DNA from: Episyrphus balteatus
Lineage: Eukaryota > Arthropoda > Insecta > Diptera > Syrphidae
Reading direction: 5' to 3'
Length of the DNA: 64,000 nt
Assembly (NCBI RefSeq): GCF_945859705.1
Contig: NC_079135.1
Span: forward strand, 15,192,501-15,256,500
Shown: positions 12,517 to 23,880 of the stretch, one piece after another
How the letters are laid out: each line of letters opens with the position of its first letter
How positions within the stretch are numbered: position 1 is the first letter of the stretch
Made by a program: the position numbers and the translations under genes
Notes under the pieces: model-generated
The model's database searches: none
What the model was told of the DNA's origin: nothing
The model's input: only the letters and a program-made list of their open reading frames with translations

Positions 12517-13208
12517 TATAATGGTTTTTTTTTTTGGAACGACAAAATTAAATTAATAAGAAGAAAAACAAATTACACTGCGGGCAACTTGTCAATCGTG
12601 TCGCAAACAATGTAGAAACATACTGTTCGCACTGACAAGTATAGCGCTAAGATTGTGATTTCAGAGACAGAATAATATTCATTAGAAGCAGTTGGCGATG
12701 ACCTTTGTGGGGACTCCGCTTGATAACCTAACGTGCGCTTGTGAATTGGTTTTTCTTATCACTGAAACATCTTTTGTTTACAAATAAAAATAAATTAGTG
12801 TTTTTTTTTTTTAGTCAACTTGTGTGATGTAGAAGCTGTAGGGAAAGCTTTATATTTTCTAAAAAAATAAAAGAAGTTTGAGATAAGAATCAAGCTTATA
12901 ATTATGATGATAGAGAATGCAAAAAAGGGGATCTAGTAATTTTGTTTGTCTCATCTTGATTTGGTTGCATAGAATTCAGCTGCAGGTAGCAATGTCAGTG
13001 CATGAAATAGCTTATTTTTCTCAAAAATGACTAGTACGATTTTTATTCAAATTAAAATGTACCTTAACTTAATCGTATGTACCTACTTTGTTCAAGACAC
13101 CAATATTGAGAGTTTTAAGAATTTTATAATAATTTTTAAGCAAACCTGTTACCCAGCTGTGTTGTTAATAAAAGTTTTAAGAACATATGTTTAAAATGAA
13201 CAAAATTG
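12517..13208. other. Upstream region of the destabilase gene
   Basis: Presumed 5' leader and promoter of the minus-strand gene. An insect initiator-like TCAGT lies on the minus strand at 12635-12631, about 115 bp before the ATG, but there is no TATA box at a suitable distance, so this is only a candidate start. The stretch near 12905-12925 (ATGATGATAGAGAATGCAAA) also occurs near 23259 and resembles a piece of repeat family B. Confidence 0.35.
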
Positions 13209-13490
13209 GGGCCTGTTTCACAGATCATACAACATACATTACATACAACAGTGATGCTTTTTAGTCAAATTTGATGGGAATAAACGCTTTTGACGTCATC
13301 TAAACATCTATAAAATTTGTGTGAAAACTAGGGCCTTAAATCGAAAATGATTCTGTGGACGGAAACAGTGGTGGTACGATCAGTTCGTAGTAAAGTTCGA
13401 TTGTATTATTACAGCTCTTAATATTATATATATTATGAGCTGACGGCAAAGCCAGAGCTTTTTAAATTCATTGTTTTTGTTAACTATGCT

Positions 13491-14705
13491 ACACGGTTAA
13501 AAATTCTGGAGTATTTTTTAATACAGCTCTTGTATTAAAGCAATTTTCAATACAAAAAAATATTACATTTTAATACTTCCAAAATATTAAAATAATTTTT
13601 AATATTTTTTGTATTAAATTTCAATATTTAAGTATTAACCCTCTGTCGGCACACGGGTGCGAATTTGGCAGGACAAAATTTAAAAAATTACGATTTTTCA
13701 AAAAAGTGGTCACAAAAAAGGCTCTTTATAAGGGTGAAAATATTTTTTTTTTCGGAATTGTGAATACAATATTCGAATTCCTCGGAATATTCTACATCAT
13801 TTTCATACTTGATTCTCTATAAAATATTGTGAATGAAAAAAGTTCTAGCGACATGAAAAAGTATAAACCAAATTCGCACCCGTGTGCCTATCACGTCACA
13901 AAAAAAAGGTGTGCCTACAGAGGGTTAAGTTTACTACTTGTAATACAAAAATTATTAGAAAAAAACATCCGTGGGTTAAATTCTAATCTTGTATTAAATT
14001 TTAATACCTCTGTATTAGATTTTAATATTTTTGTATTACATTTTAATATAAATTGTTTATTTATTAAAAACTTATTAAATTGTAATACGAATATTAAATT
14101 TTAATCAAACGACGACGCCAGCAGCCAATTTAAAAAAGAAAAAAATTCATTGTTTGAGGCACCTTTTCTAAACAAAAAATAAATCAAAAACTGTAAATTT
14201 GTACTAATTTGAAGGCGCTTTGTGTTTTTTAGAACCAAAATGCATACATTGCAGATACATTTTGATCGGCAGTAAGATTTTACATGCCACAGTTTGTGAA
14301 ACAGATAAAATAGAGACAATAATATCACCATTATTATATTATTTATTATTTATTATTAATATTTATTTTCAGTAATGAATTTAGGAAAAGAATACATATT
14401 ATTAAACTTAAATACATTTTGTATTGAATTGAAATATTTTTGTATTATCTTTTAATAAAATTCTCATTAAAATTAATATAAAAAGATTAAATTATAATAA
14501 TGCAATACTTGAAATTCAATAGATTTGGTATTAAATTCTAATATAAACTGTATTTTTTTAATACAACTATATTAAATTTTAATACATTTTGTATAAACTA
14601 AAAAATTTGAATACTTGTCATGTATTAAATTTTAATACATTTCTGGTGTATACCTATATGTAACCCAAAAAATATTAAAAAATACTCCAGAATTTTTAAC
14701 CGTGT
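13491..14705. mobile_element. Inverted-repeat element rich in ATTAAATTTTAATAC words
   Basis: Perfect 33-bp terminal inverted repeats, beginning ACACGGTTAAAAATTCTGG at 13491 and mirrored up to 14705. The interior is full of short palindromic GTATTAAA and TTTAATAC words, which give it a quasi-satellite character. No target duplication is evident. It contains the TTAA-flanked MITE at 13639 and lies inside the larger element 13209-16082. Confidence 0.75.
13639..13924. mobile_element. piggyBac-like MITE with TTAA target site
   Basis: TTAA at 13635-13638 and at 13925-13928 borders a 286-bp element with inverted ends CCCTCTGT and ACAGAGGG. A second inner inverted repeat pairs GGCACACGGGTGCGAATTTG with its complement near 13870-13890. 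TTAA duplication plus ends starting CCC fit piggyBac-type elements. It has no coding potential; the 91-codon frame at 13829 crosses its edge. Confidence 0.8.
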
Positions 14706-15414
14706 GAATAGTAGAATAAAAATTAATTACTTATTAAAAAAAAAATAAATAAAAAAATAGATAAAAAGACAAACTTCTTATACTCATACAAATTATTTAT
14801 TTTTTGCAATTAACGTTTTTGGGAATAACAATTCCCATCTTTAGATTGTATAGCAAAAATTAAAAACTAAAAAATTTTTAAATAATTTTGTCATTAAAAT
14901 CTAAACATAAATTTTTTAGAAAAATTTCTTAATAATAATTTTTAAAGGCTATAAACGATTATTGTGAATTTTACTTTCATTATTCGTTCTTAGATTTTCA
15001 TAGAATAATCTTGTTTTCTTTAAAATTAATAAATTATTTGTTTTAGTTTTGTATATACGCTTTCGTCTTTTAATTTTTTAACTTGAATTTTATTGAATTT
15101 ATTGAACGTAGTTTTTACGTTTAATTAATTTATTATAAGCAAGTTAAAAAAGTATAAGGAACAGCTAGCGTACGTGCCATAGTGGCACTTAATTCTTGCA
15201 GCGCCTTTAGACTTAGGAAATCGAACAGCTAGAACTACCAAATTTTACGCTCACAGCAACTTATAAACCTTTTTTCTTCCTTCAAATATGCTGCTTCTGT
15301 CATTGATGACTGCTATCTTACTACTAGATATATCCTAGAAAGCTCGAACAAATGTCGTAAACTGTGGAACTAGAAAATAATTAACCAGAAGTTTTCATAC
15401 TTCATACCTACAAA

Positions 15415-15615
15415 ATTTGTCGTATTGACAGCCGAAGTTGTCGTATTGACTATCAAAGTTATCGAATTGACTATCACAGTTGTCATATTGCCTATCGTAT
15501 TCACTACGGAAATTGTCATATTGACTACGGAAATTGTAATATTCACCATCGAAGTTTTCGTATTTTATACAGCTGTTGTCATATTGAGTATTGAAGTTGC
15601 AATATTGCATATCTG
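15415..15615. repeat. 21-bp minisatellite, about nine diverged units
   Basis: On the minus strand the units read CAATATGACAACTTCGATAGT-like words, translating as repeats of Q-Y-D-N-F-x-S. Because 21 is a multiple of three the array is open on both strands (an 86-codon minus frame at 15395-15655, an 83-codon plus frame at 15425-15676). One unit is shortened by 9 bp, which keeps the frame. I cannot tell whether it is translated. No flanking domain, signal peptide or splice partner is visible. Confidence 0.65.
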
Positions 15616-15881
15616 CTGTGATCGCTGTTGTTTGCTGAATGTTAATGGTTACCAAACTCTTGCCCTTGTTAGTTAGAAATTTTTCTAAGCCCTTCTACCA
15701 AGACCTTGATGAGCCCTCACAATCGAAGATCAAACATTTGATCGTTATCTGTATACGCCGAAATGGTAACAGAATGTTATTTTTTAGATAACTGTCAGCA
15801 CTTTTTAGACAACTTTATATATAAGGTAAGCTTAACTTAGCTACACGATAGAAAAATAACACCAGGGATAAAAACTTTACT

Positions 15882-15943
15882 GCTGGTATATTTAATCATA
15901 ATATAGTTAAATATACCGGATATAAAGTTAAATATACCAGCAT
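15882..15943. repeat. Short imperfect palindrome
   Basis: TGCTGGTATATTTAA is mirrored by TTAAATATACCAGCA about 30 bp further on, with an additional direct TTAAATATACC between the arms. It lies within the right part of the 13209-16082 element and may be one of its structural motifs. Confidence 0.6.
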
Positions 15944-16082
15944 TTAATTTATCACTGCGTAATTTTCCTTTTGCGGTTTAAAAAGGTTTAAAAACCTTCT
16001 TAGAATTGTACGCGCATCTCAGAGCTGATTCGTTAATCAAGCCTGGCCTATTTATTTTATGTATGATCTGTGAAATAGGCCC

Positions 16083-18316
16083 TTTTACCAAATTTCAGGA
16101 CAATTCTTGAGAAAAACTAAAGATAAAAAACTATCATAATTCCTACCCTTAAGAAGCAGGTAAAATTTCGAATATTGTATCATTTAAAATTTTTTTTTGT
16201 TTTACTGTCGTAGGTTCACTAACAACATTTTATAATTTATGAAAATTGTATTTTCTATTCAAAAATAAAATATTTTGTACGGTCACACCCGTAACGCAAC
16301 TGAATTGAATACTGAATTTAAATCTATTACATATACCTAATATCTCCAATTGTTTAAACTTGTTGTTATAAAGAGAACCACATTTTAAATTCAATTGATT
16401 TTGAATAATGACTGAATAATTGATAAGTGAGTAAATGTGTCACACCCGTGACATCAATTTTAAACAATATTAAAATACCTCTTGCAGAAATGTTTATTCT
16501 TTTTGATTTTTCAAAGGAAAGAAGAGTGTTGTTCCTTTTATTTTTTAACTAATAAATATGCAATGAACTCAACATTTTTTTATTCAAATTATGGCAAAAC
16601 AAATAAAAGGCTACCTCTTGAAAAAGAATACAAAAAAAATCAAGAATAAATCTTAACCACAAGGCTGTGGAAATGTCTATTTCTCTTATGTCTTTTTGTG
16701 TCTGTTTCAAAAATAAGCTTAATGGTTTCTTTTTTTTTTATATCAAAACACATTTTGTGAAAGGATAATATTCCAAGTATGTATTTTGATGTCCTTTTAG
16801 TTTTTCTTTGTGTCCTTATAATATGACCACTCAATTTGAATGTTTATTTGCTTTTTTATCAATTCAATTTTAAGGTTCTATTTGTATAAATAATATTAAA
16901 ACTTTTTATCAACCTTCACATATATGCATGATGCATATAATTTTCTCCTTTATTGGATCTAAAAAAAAAAAAAACATAAAACCAAACCAGAAAGGATGCT
17001 TTGAAAAATGAATGAGGTTTTTTCTACTTTTCATTTTTTGTTAAAGCAGAGAAAAAATATGGTTTTAATAAAGTTAAACCGGAAAATGTTCATGAGGTAT
17101 ATATATATTTTTTTTTACATCCCAGATACACATTCCTATCCATCCACTTTGCAACCAAAGAAGTCCTAGTTGAAACAGGATAAAAAAAGTAGGTACCTAT
17201 ATAAAAAAAAAAAAAAAACAAAGAGACTCCTGTTTCATAGTTTTAACAACGTTATGAACTCTGGTTTTTGAGTGCACAGGATGCATCGTATTTTTTTTTT
17301 AATTCTACTTTTTTCTGTTTTACTCTGCCACTTTTATATACGTTCTTCTCATTTTCCATTAAATATACATGCAAATTACTTTATTTAAAAACAAAAGACT
17401 TGTGGTGAAAGAGTATATAAAATAATATTAATGGAAAATACTTTTCAACTTACTGGCATCAATTAACTTGGTCACTTTCTGTTTTTTTTCTCTCACTGAA
17501 ATAATTATGTTTTGAAAAAGTTTTTTTTCTTTTTTGTTTGTAATTTTTGCGAGCATTTGGTTGCAGGTGGTCATGTGTTTCAGAGAATTCAATAGTAGTT
17601 GAAAAATTAGAAGTTGGGAATGATGGTTTTGATACATTAGTTTAATTCATCAACAGTTTTGACAAAGTAAATTTTAAAATGAGGTACCTACTCGTTCACA
17701 TGTGTACTTTCTAATATATTTCATTTTTATGCTTGATGTTTTGTAGCGTAAAAACCTATAATAAATGTTTTAATTGACACATTGCAAACTGAGCCACATT
17801 AACAAATTTTTAGGAGAACTCATGATTTAATTAGAACAGTAGGAAGGGATTTTATAATGAGGTTTAGTAAGTAATTAGTTATTAGGAAGATTTTTATAAT
17901 TGGGTTTTAAAAACTACAAAAACATCTTTTAAAATGGATTCGGCTTTTAATTGAATTTTATTTAATTTAATTACTTGACAACGTCATGAGAAAATATTGA
18001 TAGAAAGTTGGATACTTTTGTGAAATTATTTGAAATATTGTCTCTGAATTATCATTATTTTGTATAATATAAAAGAGTTGATTGAATATTACCATTTTGT
18101 TTATCATATATTTTTAATAAAAAATAACAAGATATTAATAAAATGTTTTAGTATAATATTTAAACTAAAGATTAAGACCTTTTTTTTTTTATCTGTACGA
18201 GTTGTAGTAAAAAAAGAAAACAAATTTGAAGATAATTCTATTTTACAAAAACATTTTTTTCCGTATTTCGGTAAAAAAAATCATTTTGGATATCCGTAAG
18301 AATCAATATAACCTAT
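16083..18316. other. Intergenic DNA, no gene recognised
   Basis: AT-rich, with repeated poly(A) and poly(T) runs. GTCACACCCGT occurs twice in direct orientation, near 16283 and 16440. Open frames at 16640, 17428 and 18060 (64-79 codons) are composed mostly of Lys, Phe, Ile and Asn and show no family resemblance. Confidence 0.5.
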
Positions 18317-19836
18317 TAGTAGAGTAACTAAAACAAATTATTAGGGAACCCGGCCGAACAGCTCTGATTTTGACGATTTTTTTTTTTTCAAACGTAGGTA
18401 ATTAAAAATACTTTAAAGTCTATAGATTAAAAATTGCCTGTGTTGCCGTATTGTTTTTAAAATTAAAATTAATTTTTTTTTTAACTAAACCATTTTTTTT
18501 GCTTTAATTTCATAAAACAAATGATAGCAAAAGATTCTCTAGGTAATTTAAGGAAAATATATAAAAGGCAGTAAGGGACAATCTTCCATCGTTTAAGCGA
18601 TAAGTGCAATTTTCTAAAATTCTGACCTCAAACACAAAAAAAATATTTTGAAAACAACGGCAACACCTACAATATTTTAAAATACATTTTTAAAAAGTCA
18701 TTCATATCTCTTAAATTTAAATCCACTAAATTTAATCAAGACTTTTTGAAAAAAATGGTCCTCAAACTCAGAATTAAAAAAAAAAAAAAATGTTATTAGA
18801 AAAATTTAAAATGACTTTTTTTTTTCTAATAAAATATGAATTTATTTAAAAAAAATTTTTGGCCATAAATATTATCAGTTGAATTTCGAAGCAAAAAAGG
18901 TAAAATATATCACACTTTTGAAAAAAAAAAAAAATGAAAAATTACTTCAATTTCAATGGTTTTTTTTTTTATTAAAACTGAATGTTTGCATTGAAATAAT
19001 TAATTTTCTCAAAGACTGTGGTAAATAGGAACTTTAAATTTTTGCTATTTAACTTTCAACAGTAAGGGTTATTAAATGAATAAAAAATAATTTTATGTTT
19101 AGATGTTGAACTTTAAAAAAAAAAATAAGTTACATTTTTTTTCAAAGCTTTTATTAAAAAAAGTTCTTCGAAAATGAAATACTTTTTAATTTTTTTCACA
19201 AACCGTAATACATATTGACATTTGATTTTATAATTTGAAATCATAATAAATGCGGCCAAAAAAATTTGAGAATAAATGCATTTTATATTACGACCAAGTT
19301 TAAAAAACGACATGTTAAAATTTTTTCAATAATTTTTTTTTTTTTTTCAAAAATCTGAGTTCAATTACCATTCTTTCAAAAGCCGTTCATTCAATTAACT
19401 TAATTTTAATTTTACATATATGACTAAGCTTCTAGCTTTTAAAAAATGTTTATTTGAATATTGTAGGTGTTGCCGTTGTGTTCAAATATTTTTTTTTGTG
19501 TTTAAAGTCAATTAATAAGAAAATTAATCTATCGCTCGAATTATGGAAGATTGTCCCTCACTCCTATATATTTTTTTTCCTTGAATTTCCTAGACAATCT
19601 TTTGGCATCAATTAATTTATGAAATTTAAGAAAAATTTTTGAAAAAAATTTGTTTTTGTTCACAAAAATCTTCAATTAAATTAAAAAAATCAAAACGGCA
19701 ACACCGGCAATTTTTAATCTATAGACTTTAAAGTATTTTTAAATACCGACGTTTGAAAAAAAAAGATCATCAAAATCTAAGCTGTTCGGCCGGGTTCCCT
19801 AATATTGCCAATTTATGAGCTTTAGTTACTCCACTA
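18317..19836. mobile_element. Long foldback element, arms of about 700 bp
   Basis: The left edge TAGTAGAGTAACTAAA is mirrored by TTTAGTTACTCCACTA at the right edge. Inside it, AGGGAACCCGGCCGAACAG near 18343 pairs with CTGTTCGGCCGGGTTCCCT near 19785. The pairing continues through words such as ATCTATAGACTTTAAAGTA, GACAATCTTCC and GGCAACACC/GGTGTTGCC towards the centre near 19080. The arms are diverged by indels, so it is old. It interrupts or abuts a family A fragment on its right. No transposase is visible. Confidence 0.75.
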
Positions 19837-19839
19837 TAT

Positions 19840-20010
19840 AATTCCTGTAAGTTTGAAGTTTCTTGCAAGCTTTCAAAAATTCCTAAAAAAAACAATCCAA
19901 AGTTTCCCTAAAAAATATGTGTTTTTCAAAAATTCATATTTGGAAATAAGAGCCCTAGAAAGAAAATCCGTATCAGACCCCTAATATTTTTGCATAAACT
20001 CATGTTTAAA
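19840..20010 (+). mobile_element. Repeat family A, short fragment
   Basis: Matches 5225-5400 of the copy at 4338-5866, including TGTGTTTTTCAAAAATTCAT and the following TCAGACCCCTAAT region. It starts directly at the right end of the foldback at 18317-19836. Confidence 0.6.
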
Positions 20011-20934
20011 AAAAAAACTTTTGTCGTTCATAACTCAGTAAATATTAATTTTTCATGGAATTTTTTCAACACTGCTGCCATTATTTTAACAAGTTTATCT
20101 ACCAATAGGCCAGTGCCAATCCGGTTTTCAGAGGGCAAGAGTTGAAAAAATTATAAGAAGCATAAGGGTGGTGGGAAAATTTAGGATAAATGGTGTATGA
20201 AAGGGGAAAAATAAATTGCCCACAAACAAATTTGGGGAATTGGGGATTTGGTGTTCGAAAAAGTGGGGTGGGTGTCAAAAATCGTATTTTTTACGATTTC
20301 TGTCAAAAGTAGACCTCCTATCGAAAAAAGTTAAATGAAAAAGTTGTAGATCGTAAAAGTGTCTACAACTTTTACTCAAACCATTTTTTATATAACCTCA
20401 AAAATATTGAAAAAATTGCAAAAATACGATTTTTTTACTTTTTATTTTTATCTTTTACAAAAATGGTTGGATTTTAACAAAACTTAGACAAAAATTACTT
20501 TGCTATTTTTTCTATCTATTTAAACTGTTTTTTGAGCAAAAAGTTAATTTTTGGATTTTTGACGAATTTAATTTGAAAAAATAACCTATTTTTCAAACAA
20601 AAAAGTTACCAAAATATTTTTGTTTTTGAAAACTTTGCAATGCAAGTATTTAGATTAAAACCTTTTATTCAAGATTGTGTGGAAAAACTATACTTTTGTT
20701 TTAGAAAATATTGAGAAAAATTGAAAAAAACAAAAAAACTATTTTTAAGATCGATTTTTCCGTAAATGACAGTAATATTGGAGAGAAATAATTTTCAATA
20801 GAAACTAAATTATACTTTTCTAATAGCCTTTGACCTTCTTAATTTGAATCTAGCATTAGAATAGCTCTAACGTGCAAAGTTTTTGAGATATTGAATTTTT
20901 AACGTCCAAAACACTATTTTTGTGATGTTTTGCA

Positions 20935-21065
20935 TTGTAATATCTCAAAAACGTGATGTGATAGAATTTTTCTGACTTCGGATTCAAGCTCAGCGCACAA
21001 AAAACCATTAGAAAAATATATCTTGATTTCTACAAAAAAAAAAACTTTTTGACTAGTGAAATTGA
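20935..21065 (+). mobile_element. Foldback family E, diverged terminal fragment
   Basis: Shares ATCTCAAAAACGTGATGTG, CTGACTTCGGATTCAAGCTC and the following 60 bp with the right end of the element at 53266-54220, ending in GACTAGTGAA where that element has GACCAGTGTAA. Confidence 0.7.
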
Positions 21066-22785
21066 ACAAGGCATTCGATTTTTACATACATACATGTGGC
21101 TATCAAATTGGAGCAAAAACCTATTTTTAAAATTTACCTTCATCAAAATTTTTGAACTTTTCTTAAATAAAATAAACAAAAAATCTATAACTTATACCAT
21201 ATCAGACGCTTGAATGTACTTTATTTTTTTTTTCAAAACCTTTATCTACAAAAAAAAAAACCATTAACCACCATTGACCCATCACGCAAAACCCAAAAAT
21301 AAACCCAATCAGCAAGTAACCACTCAATAAAATAACACGAAAATAAAAAATTGAAGACAAATCATTTTCTGCCTCCTTCTATCAAACTCAGTATTCAATA
21401 TTCAAAGCAATTCATCATAATAATAATTTGTGAGATAAAATCCATAAAAAAATACCATGACCCTAATCAAGAAAATTCAAATACGTGACATTCAAAATCA
21501 CAAGCTAAAAACAACAACAGTAAAAAAAAAGGTTCAACGGAAATTTAAGTTGTTTGAATTACCCTTTAAAAAAAAAAATATCAACCCACGATAGTGAAAA
21601 CCGAAAAAGAAAAAATATGAATAATTCAACCATTTTTGGCTAATTAAATTATTAGATTTTGACTTGCAATCTAAAGAGGAAATTATTATTCATTTGTTTT
21701 ATACATGTTTTTTAATGTTTGACGAACATGCTAACCCTTTAATGTATGAACAAGCTTATATTCTTATTAACAATTCCTTAGAATTATTATATTTTCGGAG
21801 GGTGATTCTTTCTTTAACTTCCTTATTTTTTCTAAGCTTTCCTACTTTTTTTTTTTTAATCAATAAAATGATTCCTTGAACCACCTTGAACTACCTTGAA
21901 CTATAATTCCTTGAACCGCCATTTATGTATTGATATTTACCTTACTTTAAATGATTACAATAGGTTTAAAATTTCGTCGTGGTATTTCCTAAATGTCAAC
22001 ATTCAACTTCTTCTTCGAAAAGAACACACAAAAAAAAAACACCCTTTTTTTTTACAACAAAACTTGACAAGGGAAAAACTGTCGCAATTAGACGCTATGA
22101 ATATTTCATTTTCACACATCACCACCAGCAGCAGAGCTACCAGCAGCAGCGTGCCGGGAAAAAGTCAAAGAAAAATGTGAAAATGTCAAAAAGTTGTTTT
22201 CTCTCATTTTATGCTATCTATGCATCTACTCTAGTCGTTATCGTTACGGCTATATGGTGTTCTTTTAAGTATTACTGTAATGGGTAACATGGTTTTGGTA
22301 AAAGAACACGAGGTATTTCAAAAGCATACATACACCCACACCTACTATACAACCACATTAAGTAGCTTAGGTGTAGGTACCTACTTAAGTTGGAATGTGA
22401 TAAATGAAAGAATTCAATGACGTTGTCATTCCAATTAGTTATAATATACGAAAGGTACACATTTATATGTGGGAAAAAGCTTTGAAGCACTTCTTGGAAT
22501 AAGTGATATGGTGTTTTGGGAAAAAATAGAAAATAGAGGTAGGTACTCATTAGCTTTGTAATTATATAGGTACTTACGTACCTTTTAATCAGGATTGCAA
22601 TTTAGAGCAAACATTAAAAAAAGTATTTTTCATTTTTTTTTAAATGAATGAAATGATCCAGCAAATAAGTGATTGGTATTTATACCTATTATTTTAAACA
22701 ACAAAAACAAACTTAAAATTCAAAATTGCCATTATGAAAAAAATAAGTGAAAAAATTGTATCCTTTATTTTAGTCAACACTTTAC

Positions 22786-22816
22786 GGGTCACTGTGGCGT
22801 ATGTGGAACTTTTTTT
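22786..22816 (+). repeat. Dispersed short motif, copy 2
   Basis: GGGTCACTGTGGCGTATGTG followed by GAAC and a T run; second copy of the motif at 6167. Confidence 0.7.
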
Positions 22817-22898
22817 TATTATAAGAAATTATTAAAAAATAAAAAGATTTGACTTTTGACCAACATATCTGATATCGATATGTCACGTTAATATGTTC

Positions 22899-23188
22899 TA
22901 GTGATGGGAACTATCGAATGATTTGAACTATCGATAGTTACTAACTGAATGATTTGAGCTATCGAATAGTTTATTCATTCATTCGAATAAAAACTATCAT
23001 ATACAAAACTATTCGAGTAAAAAAACTATCGAATCAAAAAAAAAAATCGAATGAAAAAACTATCGAATAAAAAACTATCGAATGAAAAAACTATTCGAAT
23101 GCAAATAGTAACAAAATAAATGAATGATTTAAACTGTCGAATGAATGAATATTTTACAACTATCGATAGTTTTTATTCGATAGTTCCC
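22899..23188. mobile_element. hAT-like MITE with 8-bp target duplication
   Basis: The 8-bp direct repeat ATATGTTC borders the element at 22891-22898 and 23189-23196. The left end reads TAGTGATGGGAACTATCGA and the right end is the mirrored CGATAGTTCCC, so the last few bases of the right terminus are missing. The interior is a run of ACTATCGAAT-like words in both directions and includes two perfect TATCGATA octamers at 22929 and 23161. An 8-bp duplication with a (C/T)AGTGATGGG-type end is characteristic of hAT elements. Confidence 0.75.
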
Positions 23189-23639
23189 ATATGTTCATTT
23201 TATTTGCTATGCAAGAACCATAGGGTAAGTTAAGGATAAAAATAAGACATGGCATTACGATGATAGAGAATGCAAAAACAAGAAGGTATAAAAAATGGAT
23301 CAAACGATTTCGATAAAAGAAATCTGTGGACTTTGGCAATTTTTTTTTTTGAAAATTTTAGTCATTATTAACGCTTCCTTTCATAAAACCGTTTTCTTCT
23401 TTTCTGACTTACTCCTAAATGACTTAATTGTAAACAATTTCAAAAGAAATAAATTCTGAAAACTCTTTGGAAAATAAGAATATACAATTTGTTTTTAAAG
23501 GTACATCTTTTCAATGATTTCAAACTCTAAGCCAAGCATGTAATTTAATTTCTTGGACAACAAAGAATTACCTATTAAAAAAATATTTAAAATCACTAGA
23601 TTTTTACTTGTATAATAGAACAAGTATTGGTTTTGTACT

Positions 23640-23880
23640 AAGTTTCAAGATTCTACAATAATCAAAAGTGTTCTAAAATATTTGATGAATATTCAGTGGA
23701 AATCACTAAAATTCTAAAATTTTAAATTTTGTCCCTTTGTATAAACTACCAACTTTATCATTCTACCAAGTTTCAAAATTCTACGACAGTTAGAAGTGCT
23801 CTAAAATATTTGATGAAAATTCAATGAAAATAATCGGTAACCACGCCCCCTGAATTGAATATCTCTATTTATTTTTTGAA
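23640..23880 (+). mobile_element. Decayed tandem units of a DINE-1/Helentron-like repeat
   Basis: Two partial copies of the unit found at 56600-57060, recognisable by TTTGTATAAACTACCAACTT, TTCTACCAAGTTTCAA, AGAAGTGCTCTAAAATATTT and CCACGCCCCCTGAATTGA. The microsatellite and 3' hairpin present in the other copy are missing. Confidence 0.65.

Larger units (their letters stand above)
13209..16082. mobile_element. Large element with GGGCC termini, PIF/Harbinger-like, carrying nested insertions
   Basis: GGGCCTGTTTCACAGATCAT at 13209 and its complement, with one change, ending at 16082 form 22-bp terminal inverted repeats 2.87 kb apart. GGGCC ends are typical of PIF/Harbinger transposons, but the flanking triplets are TTG and TTT and not a TTA duplication, so the site has decayed or the two ends belong to different copies. 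No transposase is recognised. The interior contains another element (13491-14705) and a 21-bp minisatellite. Confidence 0.5.
20011..22890. other. Intergenic DNA, no gene recognised
   Basis: AT-rich; holds the family E fragment at 20935-21065 and the dispersed motif at 22786. A GT-rich patch at 20150-20270 (many GGGG runs) stands out in base composition. Overlapping 94- and 102-codon frames at 21896-22287 have no recognisable content. Confidence 0.45.
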
